NCBI RefSeq assembly: GCF_900184265.1
Contig: NZ_FXXA01000002.1
Span: forward strand, 1,262,918-1,326,917
Origin: Eggerthella timonensis
GTDB lineage: Bacteria; Actinomycetota; Coriobacteriia; Coriobacteriales; Eggerthellaceae
Direction of reading: 5' to 3'
DNA: 64,000 nucleotides
The position numbers were made by a program, and so were the translations under genes. Below are positions 18,903-26,956 of this stretch, piece by piece. Within the stretch, counting starts at the first letter, position 1. Each line of letters starts with the position of its first letter. The notes below the pieces were generated by a model that did no database searches, was not told where the DNA came from, and saw nothing but the letters and a program-made list of their open reading frames with translations.

Positions 18903-20775
18903 AAAGCAACGCATCGCGCGCACGCTGCTGGCGGCGGCCGTGCTGTTGTGCGCGAGCTTCGGCCTCGCCGCCCTGGAGACGGGCGAGGCCTTCGCGTACT
19001 CCTATCGGACGACGAACACCACGTCGATCTACAATCGCGCCTGGATCAGGGTCGACCCGTCGGCGAACTACCTCGAGCTCATCGGCTCCGACCCCATCGG
19101 TCCGCGCTTCGACATGCCCAGCTGGAACGCTCCCGGCGGCATCCATTCGCGAATCGAAGCCTACCAGTTCGCCGTCTGGAGCGTCGCGAACGGACAGGAC
19201 GACCTCGCCTGGTACTCGGGCGGCAACGGCCGATGGACCCGGGCGGGCGCGGTGATGGGCAGCGGCAAGCTGGACGGCAGCGGCAACGGCAACGGGTTCG
19301 GGTGCATCGCCACGTACGGATACGGATGGGGCGGCTCCGTCGTGTCCAAGCATGGAGGGTTCGACGCGCTCATGGCCTGCCACGTGTACCTCACGAACGC
19401 CGATTACGGGCTCAACAACTACGGGTACGTCGACTTCTGGCCGCGTGTGAAAATCGCCTACGATGCGAACGGCGGAACCGGCGCGCCCGCAGCGCACTAC
19501 AAGTACATCGGCACCACGGCGAACATCTCATCGCAGAAACCCACGAGGGTCGGCTACACGTTCGAAGGGTGGTCGACCGTCAAGAACGGGGCTGTGGACA
19601 TCGCTCCCGGCCAGAAGGTGGGATACGAGGATTGGAACCTCCAACAGTGCAGCAACATCCCGCACGATTGGGAGGGTACGCATCCCACGGCGTTCTTCCG
19701 CGACCCGTCCGCCGGCCAGCCGTCGCCCTCGGGCTCGAACGTCATCCCGCTGTACGCCGTGTGGAAGCCGATCTCCTACACCGTGTCCTACAACGGAAAC
19801 GGCGCGACCTCCGGAAGCACCGCGTCGTCGTCGCACGTGTACGATGCGGCGAAGACGCTCACCTCGAACGGGTTCCGGCGCAGCTACGCGCTCACGTGCG
19901 ACGCCCAGGGAGGGTCGGCGGGCGTCACGCGGCTGGACTGCACATGGAAATGGAAGTCGTGGAACACGCGCGCCGACGGAGGCGGGGCGTCGTACGGGAA
20001 CCGGGTCTCCGTCAGGAACCTGCGCACGACGACGGGAACCACGAACCTCTACGCGCAATGGAGCGAGGGAGTCGTCGAGCTGCCCGATCCGGGAACGAAG
20101 GCGGATTGCGCGTTCAAGGGATGGTACGACGCCCCTTCGGGCGGCTCGCCCATCGGCAAGGCGGGCGATCGCGTGTCCATCGGGTCGAGCACGACCTACT
20201 ACGCGCAGTGGCAGCCGTACGCGCGCATCGCCTACTACGCCGACGGCGCCGGTTCGCCCGTGTTCTCGGAATCCGTCGAAGCAGGGACCGCTTATCGGGC
20301 GAACGCCCGGGCTGCCGCGCAGGCGACGCGCCCCGACTGCGCGGGCTTCGACGGCTGGTACCTCGACGCCGCCTGCACGCAGCCCTTCGTCGAGGGCTCG
20401 GCCGTGCCTGAAGCGGGGCTCGCGCTGTACGGGCGCAACCGCGTAAGGGTCTCCTACGCGCCCACCGACCGAACCGTCGCCCTCTTCGCCGATCGCGAGC
20501 TGTTCGCCGACGAGGGCGGGCTTCGGCCGCTTGCGCACGGTGTCGAGCTTCCCCAAGCGCGCGAGCTGTTCTACGGCGAGCGCCTCTCGTTCGATCGAGG
20601 CGGCAGCGCGTGGTTCAAGCAGCACGACCGCATGCGCGAAGCGACCTGCGAGCCGGGAGCCTATGCGACGCCTGCAGGCGAGGGCGGCCTCGCCCGCTCG
20701 GCGCGCATCACCCGCAATACCGTCGCGTACCTGCAATGGTCGGTCCCCGTCTACGACGGCATCGCCCTGTCATAA
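18889..20775 (+). CDS. Secreted InlB B-repeat/Flg_new-repeat protein, candidate adhesin
   Basis: A 628-aa protein with a signal peptide (hydrophobic 12-34, probable cleavage after AFA at 36). Residues about 40-180 form a unique domain rich in Trp, Tyr and Asn. At least four repeats of the Listeria-Bacteroides (InlB B-repeat, Flg_new) type follow, starting near residues 188, 294, 394 and 444, with the hallmarks YDANGGTGAP, GYTFEGWS and FKGWYDAPSGG. No LPXTG motif, C-terminal membrane span or cell-wall repeat is seen, so anchoring is unexplained; binding to the pilus is possible. It is the last gene of module II. Such repeats occur in adhesins and other secreted proteins. Confidence 0.8.
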   Translation: MPKREKQRIARTLLAAAVLLCASFGLAALETGEAFAYSYRTTNTTSIYNRAWIRVDPSANYLELIGSDPIGPRFDMPSWNAPGGIHSRIEAYQFAVWSVANGQDDLAWYSGGNGRWTRAGAVMGSGKLDGSGNGNGFGCIATYGYGWGGSVVSKHGGFDALMACHVYLTNADYGLNNYGYVDFWPRVKIAYDANGGTGAPAAHYKYIGTTANISSQKPTRVGYTFEGWSTVKNGAVDIAPGQKVGYEDWNLQQCSNIPHDWEGTHPTAFFRDPSAGQPSPSGSNVIPLYAVWKPISYTVSYNGNGATSGSTASSSHVYDAAKTLTSNGFRRSYALTCDAQGGSAGVTRLDCTWKWKSWNTRADGGGASYGNRVSVRNLRTTTGTTNLYAQWSEGVVELPDPGTKADCAFKGWYDAPSGGSPIGKAGDRVSIGSSTTYYAQWQPYARIAYYADGAGSPVFSESVEAGTAYRANARAAAQATRPDCAGFDGWYLDAACTQPFVEGSAVPEAGLALYGRNRVRVSYAPTDRTVALFADRELFADEGGLRPLAHGVELPQARELFYGERLSFDRGGSAWFKQHDRMREATCEPGAYATPAGEGGLARSARITRNTVAYLQWSVPVYDGIALS

Positions 20776-20778
20776 ACC

Positions 20779-20813
20779 TTACGCTTGAGTAATACTAACG
20801 TTTAAGTTATAGT
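20779..20813 (+). promoter_or_regulatory. hicAB promoter with overlapping direct-repeat operators
   Basis: A -35 TTGAGT (20785-20790) and a -10 TATAGT (20808-20813) are separated by 17 bp. The same stretch holds two 16-bp direct repeats of the type TWACGYTTRAGTWATA (20779-20794 and 20796-20811, 12 of 16 identical, 17-bp period). HicB antitoxins repress their own promoter, so these repeats are likely operator half-sites. It is AT-rich compared with both flanks. Confidence 0.75.
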
Positions 20814-20833
20814 TTTGGGAAGGAGCCGATCGC

Positions 20834-21016
20834 ATGCCTCCGAAACCGTTCGAGATATACCGTCGATTACTCAGGGAAGGCTGGCAGGGCAACGGCTGTA
20901 AAGGATCTCATCGGAAGTTGTCGAAGGACGGAAAAAGGGTCACTGTCCCGCTCCATCGCAAAGAGTTGGCGAAGGGTACGTGGGAAAGAATTCGCAAAGA
21001 TGCCGGGTGGCGTTGA
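20834..21016 (+). CDS. hicA: HicA-type mRNA interferase toxin
   Basis: A 60-aa protein with the complete HicA/YcfA fold: an N-terminal helix (FEIYRRLLREGW), the strand with the catalytic His in KGSHRKLSKDGKRVTVPLH, and KELAKGTWERIRKDAGW at the end. HicA cleaves mRNA when free of HicB. AAGGAG precedes the ATG. Base composition is lower in GC than the pilus genes, consistent with acquisition by transfer. Confidence 0.92.
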   Translation: MPPKPFEIYRRLLREGWQGNGCKGSHRKLSKDGKRVTVPLHRKELAKGTWERIRKDAGWR

Positions 21017-21044
21017 TCGGGCAATCGACGAGAGCGAGGTTGAC

Positions 21045-21506
21045 ATGCATTACGTGTATCCGGCTGTGTTCACCGAGAACGAATTGGGAGGCTATAGCGT
21101 TTGTTTCATCGACTTCGAAGGCGGCTACACCGACGGCGATGACATGGAAGATGCCGTCACGATGGCAGAGGAGGTCCTCTGGCTCCTCATCGACGACTAC
21201 CTGCAGCTCGACAAGCCGTTGCCGAAGCCGACGTACCCGCAGGACCACGAGGGCTTGCTGGTGGCCGTTTCGGTCGACGTCGATACCGAGCGGGGAATGC
21301 TTACCACCAGGATGGCGGCCTCCATGCTCGGCGTGAGCGATGCCCGCGTGCGCCAGATGGTCGGCTCGGGCCAGCTCGCCTCCAAAAAGCAGGGCCGCGA
21401 CAACTACGTGTACCTGTGGAGCGTGAAGGAGCGTTTGAGCAATCCCCCGAAACAGGGACGCCCGCGCAAAAGCGCATCCGACAATCCTGTCGGATGCGCT
21501 CCCTAG
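21045..21506 (+). CDS. hicB: HicB-type antitoxin with C-terminal DNA-binding domain
   Basis: A 153-aa protein. Residues 1-75 are the partial RNase H-like HicB domain (VYPAVFTENELGGYSVCFID, then DAVTMAEEVLWLLIDDYL). The C-terminal part is a helix-turn-helix of the excisionase/MerR type (TRMAASMLGVSDARVRQMVG) rather than the more common ribbon-helix-helix or Xre domain. It neutralises HicA and represses the promoter at 20779. A 28-bp gap separates it from hicA. Confidence 0.9.
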   Translation: MHYVYPAVFTENELGGYSVCFIDFEGGYTDGDDMEDAVTMAEEVLWLLIDDYLQLDKPLPKPTYPQDHEGLLVAVSVDVDTERGMLTTRMAASMLGVSDARVRQMVGSGQLASKKQGRDNYVYLWSVKERLSNPPKQGRPRKSASDNPVGCAP

Positions 21507-21550
21507 CGCGTCTCGCCTACGAGCGCTCGCGTTCGCAGGCGAGCCGGCGG

Positions 21551-22789
21551 TTACGCGCGGGTGGCCGCGCTCGCGGCTCCCGCGTTGCCGCCGGCTTCGT
21601 TGCTCTGCACGCGCAGGCGTCCTGCCACCAGCGCCACCGCGAAGATGGCCAGCGTGAACAGCAGCATCACGCCGATGTTCGCCAAAATGGGCAGCACCGC
21701 GTCAGATGAGGCGACGGTCAGGTCGGCTGCGCTTTGCAGCGCGCTCGTGTACCAGTACGCGGGCAGGAAGTGGGCCACCGTCTGCACGGCAGGGTCGAGC
21801 AAGTCGAAGGCGATCCAAGCGCCGCCCAGAAACGAGATGACCATGCCGAGGATGTTGCCCAGCGCGTTGCTTGCGAATTCGCCAACGCCCAGCTGGCCGA
21901 GCAGGTAGCCCACCGAAAGCGGGATCGTGGCGAACGCGAACGACGCCGCGAGCATGAGCGCAAGGCCCGTGCCGCTGATCATCGACACCGCCTCGTGGAA
22001 CACGGTCAGGCCCAGGCAGATCGTCCACAGCCACACCGCCACCATGACCAGCAGGCTGCCGGCCCCCACCTGCAAGCCGTACGAGAGCGTCGGCAACGGC
22101 GACACGAGGTTGCGGCGACGCAGGTCGGTGCGGTTGAGCGTGGTCATGAGCACGCCCACGCACACGATGATGGACGCGAACAGGGTGTAGGTGCCCCATT
22201 GCAGGAAGAACACGAACCGCTGCGCTTCCGACGAGGTGCCTCCAACCTGCACGCTGTCGGCCTCGGCGGCCTCCGCCATGATCTCGTCGGTGTGCTGCAC
22301 GATGTCGTTCAGCGACGCGGCTCCCTCCAGCCCGGCGTACGCCCGCGCGATGCCCAGATACTCGTTCACCATCTGGTCCATCAGGTTGCCCTCGGTGGAG
22401 TAGTAGCTGTACACGGTTTCCAGCGTGGGGAGCTCGTCGCCCTCCCGCGCCGCCTTCGCGAACGCCTCGCCGAACCCTTCGGGGATGATCAGCGTGTAGG
22501 AGCTTTGGCCTTTGGCGACGGCATCCTGCAAGGCCATCGGGCTGTCCTCCACCGGCACTTCCGTGCCCTGTTCGCGCAGGTAGGCGGTCAGCCCCTCCGA
22601 GAACGCGCTCGCGTCGCGATCGATCACGGCGAACTTCGTCTCGTACGGCGAGAATTCGTTGTCGCTCGAGCCTCCGAAGGTCAGGCCGCTCGCGATGAAC
22701 ACGCCCATCAAGCTGAGGAAGCCAGCGTACACGAGGAGGTACATGGGGTGCCGCAGCACCGTTTTGATCGCGATCTTAAAGACTTGCAT
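21551..22789 (-). CDS. ABC-2 type transporter permease
   Basis: A 412-aa permease: one N-terminal span (about 17-36), an extracytoplasmic loop of about 150 residues (VIDRDASAFSEGLTAYLREQ), then five C-terminal spans. This is the architecture of the ABC2_membrane_3/YhgE-like family that exports drugs, lipids or peptides. It overlaps the upstream permease gene by 14 bp and shares its layout, so the two probably form a heterodimer. The substrate is unknown. Confidence 0.85.
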   Translation of the reverse strand: MQVFKIAIKTVLRHPMYLLVYAGFLSLMGVFIASGLTFGGSSDNEFSPYETKFAVIDRDASAFSEGLTAYLREQGTEVPVEDSPMALQDAVAKGQSSYTLIIPEGFGEAFAKAAREGDELPTLETVYSYYSTEGNLMDQMVNEYLGIARAYAGLEGAASLNDIVQHTDEIMAEAAEADSVQVGGTSSEAQRFVFFLQWGTYTLFASIIVCVGVLMTTLNRTDLRRRNLVSPLPTLSYGLQVGAGSLLVMVAVWLWTICLGLTVFHEAVSMISGTGLALMLAASFAFATIPLSVGYLLGQLGVGEFASNALGNILGMVISFLGGAWIAFDLLDPAVQTVAHFLPAYWYTSALQSAADLTVASSDAVLPILANIGVMLLFTLAIFAVALVAGRLRVQSNEAGGNAGAASAATRA

Positions 22790-23993
22790 AGCGCTGCCTC
22801 CTAATGAACAAAGCCGATGCGGCGAACAGCACCGCAGCCATGGCCAGCAGGATCAAGATGTGCTCGATCGTGCGCTGGTAGGTGTCGTAGTACATGATGC
22901 TGTAGAACGCCTGGGAGATCTGCACTGCGGGGTTGACCAGCTGCACCGCCGGCGCAGTGGCGGTGATGGTGTCGGCCAGCTTCATCGTGGGGGAGCCGTA
23001 CAATCCGGCGAACAGCGATGCGAAGCACACGATGCCCGACAAAAGGCCGCCTTTCACGCCCTCGTCCACCTTCGGCAGCGAACCCAGCAGCGTGCCGAAC
23101 GCCGTCGCCACGAGGGCCGCCGCCGCGATCACCGCGACGCACATCGCATCGCGCCCGCCGAAGTCGACGCCGGCGACGAAGCGGATGTACGCGAACGCAA
23201 TGATGATGCATACGAACGTGAGCACCCAGCTCGCGGCCAGCGTGGCCGTGAGCGTCTTCGCGCGGCTCAGCGCGGCCACGGCGCGCCGCGCGCCCAGCGG
23301 GCTCAGGTTCGGCTGCGTGCGGCAGATGGCGATCATGCCGATCTGCCCGCCGAACAGCGCCGCCATGCCCAACAGCGCGAAGAAGTAGCGCACCGATTCC
23401 TTGGGCGGGTTCTGCGTGACATCGATCTTCTCGGTGAGGTCGCCGGTATCGAGCAGCTTCTCCAGCGCCGCCGTATCGGCCAGCGCGGCGGGGTTCGTGG
23501 CGGCGACGTCTTCGATGAGCGCCGCGTTGCGCACGTACGCGTCCCCGATGGTCTTCAGGATGGACTGGTAGGCGCTGTCGAGCGAGTCGGGCGTGACGCC
23601 GGCTTTCACATGCACGGTGGGCTCGCCGTCGGCGTCCACGGTGAAGTACCCGGCGGCGCCGTCCGACGCGACGTTGAAGTACCCGGCGCCCGCAGCCTCG
23701 TTGCCGCTCATGAGGTCGCGCGCCTCCTGCTCGGTGTTCACGCGCACCACGTCGAGCATCTGGTCGTCGCCCGGCTCGGACAGCGTGTCTATCATCTCGG
23801 AGAACCCGGGAGCGGCGTCGAGATTCTCGTCGACCACCACGGTGGGGATGGGCTCGAACTGCCCCGCATCGTCCAGGTTCGCGAACATGAACACGAACAT
23901 GGTGGACAGGATCAGGGGAAACGCCAGCGACCAGATGAACACGCTCTTTTCGCGCGTCAGCGTGAGCAGGGCACCTTTGAAAACATTGAACAT
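22776..23993 (-). CDS. ABC-2 type transporter permease
   Basis: A 405-aa permease with an N-terminal span (WSLAFPLILSTMFVFMF), a large extracytoplasmic loop to about residue 200 and at least five spans after it. It lies 19 bp downstream of the ATPase gene and overlaps the second permease. The pair with the ATPase makes a complete exporter. Confidence 0.85.
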   Translation of the reverse strand: MFNVFKGALLTLTREKSVFIWSLAFPLILSTMFVFMFANLDDAGQFEPIPTVVVDENLDAAPGFSEMIDTLSEPGDDQMLDVVRVNTEQEARDLMSGNEAAGAGYFNVASDGAAGYFTVDADGEPTVHVKAGVTPDSLDSAYQSILKTIGDAYVRNAALIEDVAATNPAALADTAALEKLLDTGDLTEKIDVTQNPPKESVRYFFALLGMAALFGGQIGMIAICRTQPNLSPLGARRAVAALSRAKTLTATLAASWVLTFVCIIIAFAYIRFVAGVDFGGRDAMCVAVIAAAALVATAFGTLLGSLPKVDEGVKGGLLSGIVCFASLFAGLYGSPTMKLADTITATAPAVQLVNPAVQISQAFYSIMYYDTYQRTIEHILILLAMAAVLFAASALFIRRQRYASL

Positions 23994-24012
23994 GATGACC
24001 GTCCTTCCGCCG

Positions 24013-24948
24013 CTAATCGCGCAGCTCGGTGCCGGTGATCTCCAGGAACACGTCGTTCAACGTGGGCGGCTCGGCGTAGATGCGTCCGAACTGCACGCCG
24101 TCTTTCTGCAGCACCGCCAGCACATCGCTCAGGTTGTGCGTGCCGTTTTGGCAGGCCAGCTCCAGCGTGCCTTCGCGATACAGCGCACGCGTGACGTGCG
24201 GCAGCTCGTCGAGGTGCGCCAAGGCGATTTCGTTGAGCTCGGGCGCGTCGATCTGGATCTTCTCGCCCGTGCCGATCATCGCTTTGAGCTCGGCGTTCGT
24301 GCCGGTGGCCAGCGCCTGCCCGTGGTCCATGATCATGATGCGCGTGCAGATCTCCTCCACCTCCTCCATGTAGTGGCTCGTGTACACCACGGTGGAGCCC
24401 TGGCTGTTCATCTTCTGGATGCCCTCGAGGATGGCGTTGCGGCTTTGCGGGTCGACGGCCACGGTGGGCTCGTCGAAGAAGATGAGTTCAGGCTTGTGCG
24501 CGATGCCGCACGCGATGTTCAGGCGTCGCAGCAGGCCTCCCGACAGCTTGCGGGGGCGGAACTTCACGTAGTCCTCCAGCCCGACGAACGCGATGGCCTC
24601 GTCCACGAGGTCGCGGCGTTTTGCCCGATCGTTCACGTACAGCGCGCAGAAGTAGTCGATGTTCTCGCGCACGTTCAGCTCCTCGAACACGGCCACGTTC
24701 TGGGGCACGATGCCGATCCGGCGTTTCAGATCGTAGCTCGACGGGCGCATGGCCTGGCCGAACAGCTCGATGGTGCCCTTGTCGTAGGTCAGCAGCTGCA
24801 GGATGCAGTTGATGGCGGTGGTCTTGCCCGACCCGTTCGGGCCCAAAAGGCCGAATATCTCGCCCGGCTCGATGTGCAGGCTGAAGTGATCGAGCGCGAG
24901 CACCTCGTTGTAGCGCTTGACCAAATTGTCGACGGCTACGATGTCCAT
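24013..24948 (-). CDS. ABC transporter ATP-binding protein
   Basis: A 311-aa ATPase of the CcmA/DrrA-like group: Walker A GLLGPNGSGKTTAINC (34-49), signature LSGGLLRRLNIACG (about 138-151), Walker B ELIFFDEPTVAVDP, H-loop YTSHYMEEVEEIC, and a C-terminal DUF4162-like extension. First gene of the minus-strand exporter operon, divergent from the two-component system at 25206. GAGGAGGAACC precedes the ATG. Confidence 0.93.
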   Translation of the reverse strand: MDIVAVDNLVKRYNEVLALDHFSLHIEPGEIFGLLGPNGSGKTTAINCILQLLTYDKGTIELFGQAMRPSSYDLKRRIGIVPQNVAVFEELNVRENIDYFCALYVNDRAKRRDLVDEAIAFVGLEDYVKFRPRKLSGGLLRRLNIACGIAHKPELIFFDEPTVAVDPQSRNAILEGIQKMNSQGSTVVYTSHYMEEVEEICTRIMIMDHGQALATGTNAELKAMIGTGEKIQIDAPELNEIALAHLDELPHVTRALYREGTLELACQNGTHNLSDVLAVLQKDGVQFGRIYAEPPTLNDVFLEITGTELRD

Positions 24949-25088
24949 GGTTCCTCCTCGTGTGCGGTTTCGTTCCGCGGTTTCTTTCCTGCCTCCATCA
25001 TGCTCGCGCGGGGCTTTCGGCGGAAGTGTGCGTCGTCATCGGTTTCGCCCCCGGCCATGACATTTGTCACGAACCTCTCAGGGGGACA

Positions 25089-25184
25089 GGGGGACGGGAG
25101 TGAGACAGGGGGACGGGGTAATTGTCTCATCTTGCCCTCAAGATGAGACAATTACCCCGTCCCCCTGTCTCACTCCCGTCCCCC
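25089..25184. repeat. Perfect 46-bp inverted repeat, REP-like palindrome copy 1
   Basis: Arms 25089-25134 and 25139-25184 are exact reverse complements around a 4-nt loop (CCCT). The arms contain GACGGGGTAATTGTCTCAT, also present with one change in the palindrome at 49310-49397. It sits between the divergent ABC exporter and the histidine kinase, ending 9 bp before the kinase -10. It resembles REP/BIME-type or small nonautonomous elements; no associated transposase is in the window. Confidence 0.9.
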
Positions 25185-25192
25185 GGCTCGGC

Positions 25193-25198
25193 TATACT
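25193..25198 (+). promoter_or_regulatory. -10 box of the histidine kinase gene
   Basis: TATACT ends only 7 nt before the ATG at 25206, so a start at the usual distance from this box would give a leaderless mRNA. No Shine-Dalgarno sequence is present before that ATG, which agrees. Confidence 0.5.
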
Positions 25199-25205
25199 GT
25201 GTCGC

Positions 25206-26312
25206 ATGGATCGGGTTATCGACGAAATCATCCTCGTCGCGCTGTGCTTGCTGCTGCTGCCGTTTACGATGTTCGCCGGCGCGCACGTTGCGGCGCTGCT
25301 GTGCGCCATCGTGGTGGTGTGCTGCTTCGACGTGTATCCGCACGCGCGCCTACGCTACGCGGCGGCGGGCGCGTTTCTGCTGACGACCTTGCTCGTGCCG
25401 GAATTCGTCGTGCTCCTGCCTGCGGTCGCGTACGTGCTGTCCGCCGAGCGGTTCTGGCCCGTTAGGTTCAGCTGGACCGTGCCGCTCGCCTTCGCGCTGC
25501 GAACCCAGGACTTCCTGCTCGTGGCCGCCGTGGCCGTGATGAGCGTCGCGGCCTGCCTCATGGCGTGGCGCACCGCGCGCATGGGCGAGGAGCGTGAGCG
25601 CTACCGGGTGCTGCGCGACGAGTCGCAGGAGGCATCGCTGTCGCTGGCGAACAAGAACCGCGAGCTCATAGCCGCACAGGACTACGAGGTGCGCCTGGCC
25701 ACCTTGTCCGAGCGCAGCCGTATCGCCCGCGAGATCCACGACAACGTAGGCCATCTGCTCACGCGCTCGGTGCTGCAGGTGGAGGCGCTGCAGGTGGTGC
25801 ATGCCGACGACGAGCGCGTGCGCGGCGAGCTGGCTTCGGTGGGCGCGACCCTGCACGAGGCCATGGACACCGTGCGCAAAAGCGTGCACGACCTGCACGA
25901 CGACGCGTTCGACCTGCGTGCGCGACTCGACGGCGTCATCGGAGCCTGCGGCCTCGACGGCGTGCGCCTCGTGTACGATGTGCGCGACGTGCCGCTGCCC
26001 GTGGCGTACGGCCTGGTGGCCGTCGTGCGCGAGGCGTTGTCGAACGTGGCGAAGCACAGCGACGCCACGCGCGTCGACGTGTCGGTGATCGAGTACCCGG
26101 CGCTCTATCAGCTCGTGGTGCAGGACGACGGCTCTCGTGGCGGCGAGGTGCGCCCTGCGGCGTCGGGCGACGCGCCTGCGCACGCCGGCATCGGCCTGCA
26201 GACGATGGAGGAGCGCGTGAGCTCGTTGGGCGGCCGGCTGCGCACCGGCTATCGCAAGGGCTTCCGCGTGTTCGCCACCATACCGAAGGAATCATCGAAG
26301 GAGAGGGTATGA
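25206..26312 (+). CDS. Sensor histidine kinase, NarL family
   Basis: A 368-aa kinase with four to five N-terminal membrane spans (about 8-120) and almost no extracytoplasmic loop, a coiled linker, a HisKA_3 domain with phospho-acceptor His178 in RIAREIHDNVGHLL, and a HATPase_c domain (VREALSNVAKHSDATRVDVS and GIGLQTMEERV). The sensor resembles intramembrane-sensing kinases that guard ABC exporters. It overlaps the response regulator by 4 bp. Confidence 0.92.
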   Translation: MDRVIDEIILVALCLLLLPFTMFAGAHVAALLCAIVVVCCFDVYPHARLRYAAAGAFLLTTLLVPEFVVLLPAVAYVLSAERFWPVRFSWTVPLAFALRTQDFLLVAAVAVMSVAACLMAWRTARMGEERERYRVLRDESQEASLSLANKNRELIAAQDYEVRLATLSERSRIAREIHDNVGHLLTRSVLQVEALQVVHADDERVRGELASVGATLHEAMDTVRKSVHDLHDDAFDLRARLDGVIGACGLDGVRLVYDVRDVPLPVAYGLVAVVREALSNVAKHSDATRVDVSVIEYPALYQLVVQDDGSRGGEVRPAASGDAPAHAGIGLQTMEERVSSLGGRLRTGYRKGFRVFATIPKESSKERV

Positions 26313-26956
26313 TCAGGACGCTTATCGTCGACGACGACCCGTTCGTGCGGATGTCGCTGCAAACCATCCTCGAGGCGCAGGACGACGTGGAAGTGTGCGC
26401 GCTCGGCGGCGACGGGAGCGAGGCGGTGGAGCTGTTCGAGCGGGAGCGCCCCGACGTGCTGCTCATGGACATCCAAATGCCCGGGACGGGCGGGCTCGAC
26501 GCCGCCGAGCGCATCCTCGGCGAGCACCCGGATGCGCGCATCGTGTTCCTCACGACGTTCTCCGACGACGAGTACATCGTGCGCGCCCTGCGCCTGGGGG
26601 CGAAAGGCTACCTCATCAAGCAGGAAGTCGCCACCATCGCGCCGGCGTTGCGCACGGTCATGGCCGGCCAGAGCGTGCTCGGCAGCGAGGTTCTCGATCG
26701 CATGGACGCGCTCATGCGCGGCGGCACCCCGCCGACGAAGACCGCCGGCGCGTCGGGCGGCGATTTGCACGACGATCTCACCGAGCGGGAGGCCGCCATC
26801 GTTGATCTGGTTGCCGAGGGGTTCGACAACAAGGAGATCGCGGCCACGCTGTACCTGAGCGAGGGAACCGTGCGCAACCACATCAGCGCCATCCTCCAAA
26901 AACTCGACCTGAAGAACCGTACCCAGCTCGTCGTCCGCTACTACCGCGACCGCTAA
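26309..26956 (+). CDS. Response regulator, NarL/FixJ (LuxR) family
   Basis: A 215-aa protein: receiver domain with acidic pair DDD (8-10), phospho-acceptor Asp54 in LLMDIQMPG and Lys in AKGYLIKQE; C-terminal LuxR HTH (LTEREAAIVDLVAEGFDNKE, then GTVRNHISAILQKL). Partner of the preceding kinase; the divergent ABC exporter is the likely target. Its stop overlaps, by 4 bp, the stop of the convergent gene at 26953. Confidence 0.93.
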   Translation: MIRTLIVDDDPFVRMSLQTILEAQDDVEVCALGGDGSEAVELFERERPDVLLMDIQMPGTGGLDAAERILGEHPDARIVFLTTFSDDEYIVRALRLGAKGYLIKQEVATIAPALRTVMAGQSVLGSEVLDRMDALMRGGTPPTKTAGASGGDLHDDLTEREAAIVDLVAEGFDNKEIAATLYLSEGTVRNHISAILQKLDLKNRTQLVVRYYRDR

